A DNA stretch of 64,000 nt from MED-G105 sp050331095 (lineage in GTDB: Bacteria > Pseudomonadota > Alphaproteobacteria > Caulobacterales > Parvularculaceae), in contig JBHJHE010000016.1 of NCBI GenBank assembly GCA_050331095.1, positions 14,363 to 78,362 on the forward strand, in the 5' to 3' direction. Below the pieces are notes generated by a model that was not told the DNA's origin, did not search any database, and was given only the letters and a program-made list of their open reading frames with translations. A program made the position numbers and the translations under genes. Below are positions 24,368 to 31,551 of the stretch, piece by piece; within the stretch, counting starts at the first letter, position 1, and each line of letters begins with the position of its first letter.

Positions 24368-25588
24368 TTACGCCTGGTTCGAGCGCTTCTTGAATTCGAG
24401 GCGGGCGACGGCGCGGCGGTGGACTTCGTCGGGTCCGTCGGCGAGGCGGAGCGCGCGCAGGCTGGCGTAAGCGCGCGCCAGGCCGGCGTCCTCGGCGACG
24501 CCCGCGCCGCCGAAGGCCTGGATCGCGTCGTCGATCACCGAGAGCGCGACGCGCGGCGCGACGACCTTGATCATCGCGATCTCCGCTTGCGCCGCTTTGT
24601 TGCCGACATCGTCCATCATCCAGGCGGCCTTGAGCGTTAACAGCCGCGCCATCTCGATGTCGATGCGCGCGTCGGCGACCCGCTCCTCCCAGACGCCCTG
24701 CTTGTAGAGCGGCTTGCCGAAGGCTTCGCGCGACAACAGCCGGTCCACCATCTTTTCAAGCGCGACTTCCGCGGCGCCGATCGTCCGCATGCAGTGGTGA
24801 ATGCGGCCGGGCCCAAGACGCCCCTGCGCGATCTCGAAGCCACGCCCCTCGCCGAGGATCAGGTTCGCAGCCGGAACCCGCACGTCGTTGAGGGCGACCT
24901 CCATATGTCCGTGGGGCGCGTCGTCATAGCCGAAGACCGGCAGATGACGGACGATATCCACGCCGGCGGCGTCGCTCGGCACGAGGATCATCGACTGCTG
25001 CTTGTGCCTCTCCGCGGCTTTGTCGGTCTTGCCCATGACGATGAAGACGCGGCAGCGCGGATCGCCCGCGCCCGACGACCACCATTTTCGACCGTTGATC
25101 ACATAGTCGCCGCCGTCGCGGCTGATGTCGGTTTCGATGTTGGTCGCGTCGGACGACGCGACCGCCGGCTCGGTCATGAGGAACGCGGAGCGGATCTCGC
25201 CGTCTAGCAGCGGGCGCAGCCACGCTTCTTTTTGGGCGTCGTCGCCGTAACGCGAGAGAACCTCCATATTGCCGGTATCAGGCGCAGCGCAGTTGAAGAC
25301 TTCCGGCGCGATGTGGGCGCGGCCCGTCAGTTCGGCGATCGGCGCGTAGTCGGCGTTCGACAGGCCGGGCCCATAGGCCGGGTCCGGATGGAAGAGGTTC
25401 CACAGGCCCGCCTCGCGCGCCTTCGCTTTCAAGTCTTCGATGATCGGCGGCACGCGCCAGCGGTCCTGCGGCCCGAACGCGGCGTGCTGGCGCGCGTACT
25501 CGGCCTCGCCCTCGTAAACGTACGCGTCCATAAAGTCGCCGACGCGCCGGAGGTAGTCCTTACACCGATCGGAGTACTCGAAGTCCAT
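24368..25588 (-). CDS. Acyl-CoA dehydrogenase, ACAD10/11-like
   Basis: A 406-residue FAD-dependent enzyme that oxidises acyl-CoA to the 2-enoyl form. Domains are an N-terminal helical domain, a middle beta domain with SAFLMTEPAVASSDATN and GRKWWSSGAGDPRC, and a C-terminal helical domain with FGKPLYKQGVWEERVADARID, QAFGGAGVAEDAGLAR and LRLADGPDEVHRRAVARLE. The last motif is typical of the ACAD10/ACAD11 group, which accepts long or 4-hydroxy acyl chains. The substrate here is not known. It is 30 bases after the DUF427 gene on the same strand. Confidence 0.93.
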   Translation of the reverse strand: MDFEYSDRCKDYLRRVGDFMDAYVYEGEAEYARQHAAFGPQDRWRVPPIIEDLKAKAREAGLWNLFHPDPAYGPGLSNADYAPIAELTGRAHIAPEVFNCAAPDTGNMEVLSRYGDDAQKEAWLRPLLDGEIRSAFLMTEPAVASSDATNIETDISRDGGDYVINGRKWWSSGAGDPRCRVFIVMGKTDKAAERHKQQSMILVPSDAAGVDIVRHLPVFGYDDAPHGHMEVALNDVRVPAANLILGEGRGFEIAQGRLGPGRIHHCMRTIGAAEVALEKMVDRLLSREAFGKPLYKQGVWEERVADARIDIEMARLLTLKAAWMMDDVGNKAAQAEIAMIKVVAPRVALSVIDDAIQAFGGAGVAEDAGLARAYASLRALRLADGPDEVHRRAVARLEFKKRSNQA

Positions 25589-25618
25589 CTTGTCCTACTA
25601 GCGCCCCTACCAGTGCCC

Positions 25619-26197
25619 TTACCAATGCGATGTGCCGGGCCCGCCCTTGATCGGCCCTTTGATCGCTTTCGTCACCAATCCGGCGTAAATCCCGCCGGGC
25701 TGAGGCGTCGCGCGCTCCTCGCCCACATAAGCCTCTACCTTGCCCGGGTAGAAGCCGAGCCAGCCGGCGATCGCCGAGAAATCGCAGTCCGGATCGTCGA
25801 ACGGGTCCGGATAGGCGAAGGCCGCTTTCTCCGCGACCTCGGCGCCGACGACGACGTCGTAGTAGACCGCCGCCCCTTTCCATTCGCATACCGATACGCC
25901 GCCCGTAATGCGCAGGCGTTCGCCCACAACGTCCGCTGGCGGAAAATAATAGACCGGCGCGCCGGCCGTTTCGACGACGCGCACGGCGCTGGCGCTTTGC
26001 GCAATCGTCTCGCCGGCGAAGACGACGCGCGCCGGCGCAGGCGCGCGGCGTATTTGCGGCGGACGCGGATAGTCCCAGACGCTCTCCTCGCCCTCGCCCG
26101 CGGGCTCCGGCGTAACGTCGTCGGGCCGCGGCCCCCAAGCGCCGCGGCGGGCGCGCGCGGCGCGCAACAACTCCGCCTTCGGCGGCAAATCGGTCAT
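25619..26197 (-). CDS. DUF427 domain protein
   Basis: A 192-residue cytoplasmic protein with the DUF427 consensus: VWDYPRPP, RVVFAGETIAQSASAVRVVET, PVYYFPPADV, VCEWKGAAVYYDV, AFAYPDPFDDP, WLGFYPGKVEAYVGEE, and a C-terminal extension PQPGGIYAGLVTK ... GPIKGGPGTSHW. Proteins of this family are small beta-rich folds of unknown biochemical role. It lies between tadA and the acyl-CoA dehydrogenase on the minus strand. Confidence 0.9.
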   Translation of the reverse strand: MTDLPPKAELLRAARARRGAWGPRPDDVTPEPAGEGEESVWDYPRPPQIRRAPAPARVVFAGETIAQSASAVRVVETAGAPVYYFPPADVVGERLRITGGVSVCEWKGAAVYYDVVVGAEVAEKAAFAYPDPFDDPDCDFSAIAGWLGFYPGKVEAYVGEERATPQPGGIYAGLVTKAIKGPIKGGPGTSHW

Positions 26198-26267
26198 GGG
26201 AAGTCTCGCAACGGCGTCGTTGCGCGAAAAGTTAGGCGGCTCTCGCGCAGGACGTCAAACGGCCGCG

Positions 26268-26753
26268 TCACCGCACGGCGGCGCGCCGCGCGCGGAAAAA
26301 ATCGCGCAGGAGATCGCCGGCCTCGTTCGCGAAGGGCCCGGCGACGATCTCCGGGCGCCAGTGACAGGTCGGCTGGTCGAAAAAGCGCGGGCCGTTCCAG
26401 ACCGCGCCGCCCTTTTCGTCCGAGGCGGCGATGACGAGGCGGGCGATCCGCGCGTGCGAAATCGCGCCGGCGCACATCGCGCAAGGCTCCAGCGTGACGA
26501 AGAGCGTCGCGCCGGGGAGGCGATAATTGCCGGCCTTCCCGCAGGCGGCGCGGATCGCACGGATCTCCGCGTGCGCCGTCGGATCGCAAGCGGCGATCGG
26601 CGCGTTGCCGGCGGCGAACGCCGCGCCGCCGGCGTCGACGATCACCGCGCCGACGGGCGCCTCGCCCACAGCGGCGGCGGCGCGCGCGGCGTCGAGGGCG
26701 CGGCGCATGAACCGCGCGTCGTCCGCTTCGATGGCGTCGGGCTCGACCGTCAT
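26268..26753 (-). CDS. tadA: tRNA adenosine(34) deaminase TadA
   Basis: A 161-residue zinc deaminase. The zinc ligands are His in TAHAEIRAI (with the catalytic Glu) and the two Cys of EPCAMCAGAI; SHARIARLVIAASDEKGGAV and the C-terminal helix complete the fold. It converts A34 to inosine in tRNA-Arg(ACG) and is normally essential. The start at 26753 has a normal N-terminal helix. It is convergent or codirectional with none of its functional partners here; the next minus-strand gene upstream is the secreted protein at 26796. Confidence 0.94.
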   Translation of the reverse strand: MTVEPDAIEADDARFMRRALDAARAAAAVGEAPVGAVIVDAGGAAFAAGNAPIAACDPTAHAEIRAIRAACGKAGNYRLPGATLFVTLEPCAMCAGAISHARIARLVIAASDEKGGAVWNGPRFFDQPTCHWRPEIVAGPFANEAGDLLRDFFRARRAAVR

Positions 26754-26795
26754 GGAGCCGAGCTTAGACCGATCGGCGACGCCGTCCGAAGGCCC

Positions 26796-27179
26796 TTAGC
26801 GCGACAACACGAGTTCGAACTCGCCGCCGCCGCCGCCGTGGACGGAGTCGTTGGCGCGGATCGTCACTTTGTCGACCCCATCGGGGACGCGCACGCCGCC
26901 GAGAGAGCGGGTGAAGGGCTGTTCGTTGACGTGGGGGTGGGCGAGTTCGCGCACGGCGATGACCTCGCCGTCGGGACCGACGACCTCCCACCGGTTCGCG
27001 TAATGGTCCCAGCCCTCGTCGCCGTGGCGCAAGGTGGCGCTGATGGTCCAGGACCCGTCGCCGGCCTGTCGCGCCGTTGCGTCGATCACGTCGACCTCGC
27101 CGGCCGACGCGGCCCCCGCGACGCCCGAAAGAGCGACGATGGCGACAAACGACTTCAGGTTGGAGCGGTTTTTGGGCAT
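26796..27179 (-). CDS. Secreted protein of unknown function
   Basis: A 127-residue exported protein. The signal peptide is KSFVAIVALSGVAGAASA with predicted cleavage after ASA (about residue 26). The mature part is beta-rich with WTISATLRHGDEGWDHYANRWEV, HPHVNEQPFTRSL and a C-terminal RANDSVHGGGGGEF motif. I recall this composition from short periplasmic proteins common beside tadA/rluB in alphaproteobacteria, but no function is known. It is divergent from rluB, with 111 bases between starts. Confidence 0.78.
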   Translation of the reverse strand: MPKNRSNLKSFVAIVALSGVAGAASAGEVDVIDATARQAGDGSWTISATLRHGDEGWDHYANRWEVVGPDGEVIAVRELAHPHVNEQPFTRSLGGVRVPDGVDKVTIRANDSVHGGGGGEFELVLSR

Positions 27180-27290
27180 GGGATCGCCTCCTGGGGCTTC
27201 GCGAACTTGGAATTCGACGGCCATCATAACGGCCCCGTCGCCGCAACGCCCCACCACGTCGGCGTGAGCCGTTGCAGAAAGTCTCCGCCC

Positions 27291-28067
27291 ATGAGCGACG
27301 ACACGCCCGAGAGCGGCTTCGCCGGCGAGCGCATCGCCAAGTTCCTCGCCCGCGCCGGGATAGCCTCGCGTCGCGAAGCCGAACGGCTGATCGAACAGGG
27401 GATCGTCACGGTCGACGGGCGCACGCTCACGAGCCCCGCCTTCAACGTGACGCCGGAGATGGACGTGCGCGTCGACGGAACCCGCGTCGGTCGCAAGGAG
27501 GCGACGCGGCTGTGGCGCTACCACAAGCCCGCGGGGCTCGTGACGACCCACCGCGACCCGCAAGGTCGGCGCACCGTTTTCGACGCCGTCGCGGACCGCC
27601 TGCCGCGGGTCGTCTCGGTGGGCCGGCTCGACCTCGCCACGGAGGGCCTGTTGCTCCTGACGAACGACGGGGGCCTTGCGCGCACGCTCGAACTGCCGGC
27701 GACGGGCTGGGTGCGCCGCTACCGCGTGCGCGCCTTCGGCTCGGTGCGGGAGGCGGATCTCGCAAAGCTCGCCGACGGCGTCGAGATCGACGGCGTCGCC
27801 TACCGGCCGATCCGCGCGTCCATCGACCCGCGCCCGGACGATCGATCGGTGGAGAACGTCTGGCTCACCGTCGCAATCGCCGAGGGCAAGAACCGCGAGG
27901 TGCGCAAGGTGATGTCGCACTTGGGCCTCAAGGTGAACCGGCTCATCCGCACCGCATTCGGCCCGTTTCAGCTCGGCAAGCTCGCCCGCGGCGCCCTCGA
28001 AGAAGTGCCGGCGAAACAATTGAAGGAGCAACTGGGCCCGAAAACGAGTGCGGAGCTTGGCCTTTGA
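27291..28067 (+). CDS. rluB: Ribosomal large subunit pseudouridine synthase (RluB/RsuA family)
   Basis: A 258-residue enzyme. The S4 RNA-binding domain (about residues 12-60: RIAKFLARAGIASRREAERLIEQG) precedes the catalytic domain with KPAGLVTTHRDPQ and the active-site Asp in GRLDLATEGLLLLTNDG, then EGKNREVRKVMSHLGLKVNRLIR. RluB makes pseudouridine at 23S rRNA position 2605; the RsuA subgroup cannot be fully ruled out. ATG 27291 was chosen because it precedes the S4 domain directly. Confidence 0.92.
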   Translation: MSDDTPESGFAGERIAKFLARAGIASRREAERLIEQGIVTVDGRTLTSPAFNVTPEMDVRVDGTRVGRKEATRLWRYHKPAGLVTTHRDPQGRRTVFDAVADRLPRVVSVGRLDLATEGLLLLTNDGGLARTLELPATGWVRRYRVRAFGSVREADLAKLADGVEIDGVAYRPIRASIDPRPDDRSVENVWLTVAIAEGKNREVRKVMSHLGLKVNRLIRTAFGPFQLGKLARGALEEVPAKQLKEQLGPKTSAELGL

Positions 28068-28091
28068 CGCATTTCGCGCTTTCCTGCGGAC

Positions 28092-28313
28092 ATGGCGGAG
28101 ATCGTCAATCTCAACCGCTTCCGAAAGGAAAAGGCGCGCGCGGAGGCCGCGAAGCGCGCCGATGCGAACCGCGCCAGGCACGGCCGCACCAGCGGCGAGC
28201 GCGCGCGAGACGCCGACGAGGCGGCGCGCGCCGACAAGACCCTTGACGACGCCGAGCTTTCGGAAGCCGAGCCAACAGACGCCGAACCGCCCGACGCCGA
28301 CGAACCGGCCTGA
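28092..28313 (+). CDS. DUF4169 family protein
   Basis: A 73-residue protein starting MAEIVNLNRFRKEKARAEA, the signature of DUF4169, followed by a basic helix with NRARHGRTSGERARDADEA and an acidic Asp/Glu/Ala tail with repeats of D/S-A-E-P. It is small, highly charged and probably disordered at the C-terminus. Role unknown. Its TGA overlaps the rsmD ATG (TGATG), so translation is coupled. Confidence 0.85.
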   Translation: MAEIVNLNRFRKEKARAEAAKRADANRARHGRTSGERARDADEAARADKTLDDAELSEAEPTDAEPPDADEPA

Positions 28314-28870
28314 TGCGCATCATCGGCGGCGCCTTCGGCGGCCGGCGCATCGCCGCGCCGGCGGGCCGCGGCGCGAGGCCGACGACCGACCGGGTGCGCG
28401 AGGCGTTGTTCTCGATTCTGATCGCCCGCGACGACGTTGAGCTCGAAGGCGCGCGCGTCGTCGATCTCTTCGCCGGATCGGGGGCCCTGGGCCTTGAAGC
28501 GATCTCGCGCGGCGCCGCGTTCTGCCTCTTCGTCGAGACCGACGCCGCCGCCCGCGGCGCGATCCGCGACAATATCGAGGCCCTCGGGCTGTTCGGTCGG
28601 GCCCGCCTTCACCGCCGCTCCGCGACGGCCCTGGGGGCGAAGCCCGCCGGCGTCGGCCCGCCCTTCGACCTCGCCTTCCTCGACCCGCCCTATGGTCGGG
28701 GCCTCGTCGAACCGGCCCTCGCGGCCCTGCGCGACGGCGACTGGCTCGCGGCCGAGGCCCTCGCCGTCGTCGAACGGCCGAAGAGCGAGGCCGAGACGGC
28801 GAGCGGCTTCGAGGCCCTCGACCGGCGCGTCTATGGCGACACTGCGATCGACATCGTCCGGCCGGCCTGA
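28313..28870 (+). CDS. rsmD: 16S rRNA (guanine(966)-N2)-methyltransferase RsmD
   Basis: A 185-residue SAM-dependent methyltransferase. It begins with MRIIGGAFGGRRIAAPAGRGARPTTDRVREALFSIL, a family hallmark, then SAM motif I VVDLFAGSGALGLEAISRG and the catalytic DPPYGRGL (motif IV; N/DPPY). It methylates G966 of 16S rRNA during small-subunit assembly. The length is normal. It is the third gene of the rluB-DUF4169-rsmD group. Confidence 0.95.
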   Translation: MRIIGGAFGGRRIAAPAGRGARPTTDRVREALFSILIARDDVELEGARVVDLFAGSGALGLEAISRGAAFCLFVETDAAARGAIRDNIEALGLFGRARLHRRSATALGAKPAGVGPPFDLAFLDPPYGRGLVEPALAALRDGDWLAAEALAVVERPKSEAETASGFEALDRRVYGDTAIDIVRPA

Positions 28871-28886
28871 CGGGGTCCGGATCTTA

Positions 28887-29080
28887 GCCCGCCCTCTTTA
28901 CCCGTCCTCTGGCGCGCCCTATCTCCCGACGGCTGCCCGGCGCGTCAGGACCACATTCCCCGGGGCCTTACTCTCTTGCATGGGAGCCGGCGCTGACCTT
29001 GGCCCTCGGCCTCGGCCAACTGGCGCCCACCTGGTCCTTAGGGTCCAGGGCGAATTAAGAGTCCGACGGCCAGGGCGGCG
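28887..29080 (+). ncRNA. ssrS: 6S RNA candidate
   Basis: The stretch between rsmD and the cyclo-ligase folds as one long rod with an open centre. Paired segments are CGCCCT/AGGGCG (28890-28895/29072-29077), CCGTC/GACGG (28902-28906/29065-29069), CTCTGG/CCAGGG, AGGACCA/TGGTCCT (about 28947/29033), and an apical stem TTGGCC/GGCCAA closed by GGCGC/GCGCC (28988-29027). The central bubble includes CATTCCCCGGGGCCTTACT, like other alphaproteobacterial 6S RNAs. 6S RNA mimics an open promoter and binds sigma-70 RNA polymerase. Its place just before the 5-formyl-THF cyclo-ligase gene is the classic ssrS-ygfA arrangement. The exact ends are estimates. Confidence 0.78.
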
Positions 29081-29105
29081 CTCATGTCTTTCGAAGGACG
29101 CGCCG

Positions 29106-29723
29106 ATGCTGCCGCCGATCAAGTTTCCGGGCTTCGGCCGCGCGGGCGGCGGCAAGGATCTTTTGCGGCTGAAGCAGAAGCGCGAGCGCAGCGCGGCCGC
29201 CGCCGATCCCGGCCGGGCCGCGACGGCGGCGCGCCACGCGGCGAGACTGTTCCTCGATAACGTCCCGCTGCCGGAAGACGCGGTCGTCGCGCTCTATCAT
29301 CCCATCGGCGACGAACTGGACACCGAGCCCCTGCTCGACGCTCTTGTCGAGCGCGGCGTCGCGATCGCCCTGCCGCGCACGCCGAAGGGCCGCAACGCCG
29401 TTCTCTCGTTTCACCGCTTTGCGCCGGGGGACCCGCTTCTCGAGGGACGGTTCGGCGTGTTGGAGCCCGCCGCCGACGCGCCGATCGTCGCGCCGGACGT
29501 GGTCATCTGTCCGCTCCTCGGGTTCGACCGCGCCGGCGCGCGCCTCGGCTATGGCGGCGGCCACTACGACCGCGCCCTCGCCGACCTGCGCCGCGGCGAC
29601 GGCGCGGGGCCCATCGCCGTCGGATACGCCTACGGCGCGCAGGAAGTTGACGCCTTGCCGGCCGAGGACCATGACCAGCGCCTCGACTGGGTCGTGACGG
29701 AGCGCAGGGCGACCGCGTTCTGA
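29106..29723 (+). CDS. 5-formyltetrahydrofolate cyclo-ligase
   Basis: A 205-residue enzyme that converts 5-formyl-THF to 5,10-methenyl-THF using ATP. Visible motifs are VVALYHPIGDELDTEPLL, VAIALPRT, and the substrate/ATP loop RLGYGGGHYDRAL (about residues 150-162), with the C-terminal Q-R-LDWVVTE. ATG 29106 has GAAGGA eight bases upstream. The N-terminal 20 residues (Pro/Gly-rich) are unusual for the family. It follows the 6S RNA, an arrangement known from E. coli ygfA. Confidence 0.92.
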   Translation: MLPPIKFPGFGRAGGGKDLLRLKQKRERSAAAADPGRAATAARHAARLFLDNVPLPEDAVVALYHPIGDELDTEPLLDALVERGVAIALPRTPKGRNAVLSFHRFAPGDPLLEGRFGVLEPAADAPIVAPDVVICPLLGFDRAGARLGYGGGHYDRALADLRRGDGAGPIAVGYAYGAQEVDALPAEDHDQRLDWVVTERRATAF

Positions 29724-29756
29724 GCGAGCGTATCGGTTGGTTGAGGGGTCTGACGC

Positions 29757-30566
29757 ATGCGTATCGCGTTGTTCGGCGACGTCATGGGGCGCTCGGGCAG
29801 GCACGGTCTCATTGAGCGCCTGCCGGCCCTGCGTCGGTCGCTGAAGCTCGACTTCGTCCTCGTCAACGCAGAGAACGCCGCCGGCGGCTTCGGCGTCACC
29901 CGCGCCATCTGCCACGATCTGTTCGAAGCCGGCGCCGACGTCCTCACCACCGGCAACCACGCCTTCGCCCAGCGCGACGAACTCGATCTCTTCGACGACG
30001 AGATCCGCCTGTTGCGGCCCGCGAACTTTCCGCCGAGCAATCCTGGCCGCGGCAGCGGGCTTTTCGAGGCGAAATCGGGCGCCGGCGTTCTCGTCGTCCA
30101 CGCCATGGGCCAACGCTGCATGCCGTCCTGCGACGACCCGGGCGCCGCGATCGAGCGCGAGCTCGAGAACGTCCGCCTCGGGCGCGAAGCCGACGCCATT
30201 CTCGTCGATTTCCACGCCGAGACCACGGCCGAGAAGTATTCGCTCGCACATTATCTCGACGGGCGCGTCAGCGTCGTCGTCGGGACCCACACGCACGTTC
30301 CGACCGCGGATCACCAGATCCTGCCCCAGGGCACGGCGTACATCACCGACCTCGGCATGTGCGGGGACTATGACAGCGTCATTGGCATGGAGAAGACCGA
30401 GCCCGTGCGCCGCTTCGAAACCAAGATGACCCTCGGCCGCTTCGCGCCGGCGACGGGCGAGCCGACGATCTGCGGCCTCCTCGTCGAGACAGGCCCCGAC
30501 GGCCGCGCGACCCGCGCCGAGCCGATCCGCCTCGGCGGCCGCCTCGATCCCGCCGCGCCGGCTTGA
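29757..30566 (+). CDS. TIGR00282 family metallophosphoesterase (YmdB-like)
   Basis: A 269-residue calcineurin-type phosphodiesterase. Metal ligands lie in ALFGDVMGRSGR (Asp), LVNAENAAGGFGVT (Glu/Asn), TTGNHAF (Asn-His), DFHAETTAEK (His/Glu) and VVGTHTHVPTAD (His-x-His). B. subtilis YmdB hydrolyses 2',3'-cyclic nucleotides and affects colony and biofilm decisions. It lies 33 bases after the cyclo-ligase gene and is likely in the same transcript as it and yebC. Confidence 0.94.
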   Translation: MRIALFGDVMGRSGRHGLIERLPALRRSLKLDFVLVNAENAAGGFGVTRAICHDLFEAGADVLTTGNHAFAQRDELDLFDDEIRLLRPANFPPSNPGRGSGLFEAKSGAGVLVVHAMGQRCMPSCDDPGAAIERELENVRLGREADAILVDFHAETTAEKYSLAHYLDGRVSVVVGTHTHVPTADHQILPQGTAYITDLGMCGDYDSVIGMEKTEPVRRFETKMTLGRFAPATGEPTICGLLVETGPDGRATRAEPIRLGGRLDPAAPA

Positions 30567-30644
30567 TGCGCCGGCCGCCGGGGCCTAGATCCGGCCGCTG
30601 AAAACAGCGCGGCGGCGATCCGCGCGCCAAAAAGGAGCCGCGCG

Positions 30645-31391
30645 ATGGCCGGCCACAGCAAATGGGCGAACATCCAGCACCGCAAGGGGCGCCAGGACGC
30701 CAAGCGGTCGAAGATGTTCTCCAAGCTCTCAAAAGAGATCACGGTCGCCGCGAAAATGGGCGCGCCGGACCCGACGTTTAACCCGCGCCTGCGCCTCGCG
30801 ATCCAGGCCGCCAAAGCCCAGTCGATGCCCAAAGACAATATCGACCGGGCGATCAAGAAATCGACGGGCGACGACGGCGCCGTCTACGAGGAGATTCGAT
30901 ATGAAGGCTTCGGGCCCGCAGGCGTCGGCGTCATCGTTGAGGTCCTGACCGACAACCGCAACCGCGCCGCGAGCGAGGTGCGTGCGTGTTTCTCCAAGAA
31001 CGGGGGGAACATGGGCGAAACGGGCGCGGTCGCCTTCATGTTCGACCGCGTCGGCGCGATCGAGTATCCGCGCGAGACGGGCGACGACGAAAAAGTTCTC
31101 GACGCGGCGATCGAAGCCGGGGCGGACGACGTCGATTCCTCCGAGGACGGACACACGATCTATACCGCCGGCGACGAGCTCGCCGAAGTCGCCGGCAACC
31201 TTGAAGGCGCTTTCGGCGAGGCGACGTCGGCGAAACTGATCTGGAAGCCCCAGAACACGATCGACGTCGAGGGCGACAAGGCGCAAACGCTTCTGAAGCT
31301 CCTGGACGCGCTCGAGGATTGCGACGACGTGCAGGACGTCTACGCAAACTTCGAAATGTCCGCCGAGGAGATCGAGGCGCTCGCCGGCTAG
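30645..31391 (+). CDS. YebC/PmpR family protein
   Basis: A 248-residue protein with the invariant start MAGHSKWANIQHRKGRQDAKR, then IQAAKAQSMPKDNIDRAIKK and the acidic C-terminal domain ending VQDVYANFEMSAEEIEALAG. Members were named transcription regulators, and recent work on the family points to a role in relieving ribosome stalls at proline-rich stretches. ATG 30645 has AAGGAG upstream. The stop TAG (31389-31391) is formed by the first three bases of the palindromic repeat that follows. Confidence 0.95.
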   Translation: MAGHSKWANIQHRKGRQDAKRSKMFSKLSKEITVAAKMGAPDPTFNPRLRLAIQAAKAQSMPKDNIDRAIKKSTGDDGAVYEEIRYEGFGPAGVGVIVEVLTDNRNRAASEVRACFSKNGGNMGETGAVAFMFDRVGAIEYPRETGDDEKVLDAAIEAGADDVDSSEDGHTIYTAGDELAEVAGNLEGAFGEATSAKLIWKPQNTIDVEGDKAQTLLKLLDALEDCDDVQDVYANFEMSAEEIEALAG

Positions 31392-31551
31392 AGCGCCGGG
31401 CGTTCATCCTGGATCGGGCGAAGATCGTCTCAGGCGCTCAAACCCTAGAATCTAGAGCATCCGACTGATTCAATCAGAAAACGGAATGCTCTAGATGCGA
31501 GGGCGCCTCGGACGATCTTCGCCCGATCGGCGCCGAACGTCCGGCGCTCTA
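31389..31551. repeat. Palindromic repeat, copy 2 (complete, 163 bp)
   Basis: A nested palindrome. The outer arms TAGAGCGCCGGGCGTTC and GAACGTCCGGCGCTCTA pair, as do GATCGGGCGAAGATCGTC and GACGATCTTCGCCCGATC. Inside lies a second hairpin, TCTAGAGCAT ... ATGCTCTAGA, and inside that CTGATT-C-AATCAG. The first three bases give the yebC stop codon and the last three, read on the minus strand, give the stop codon of the hybrid kinase. It fills the whole gap between the two convergent genes and may act as a two-way terminator. Positions 31389-31494 match copy 1 at 2524-2629. Confidence 0.92.
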
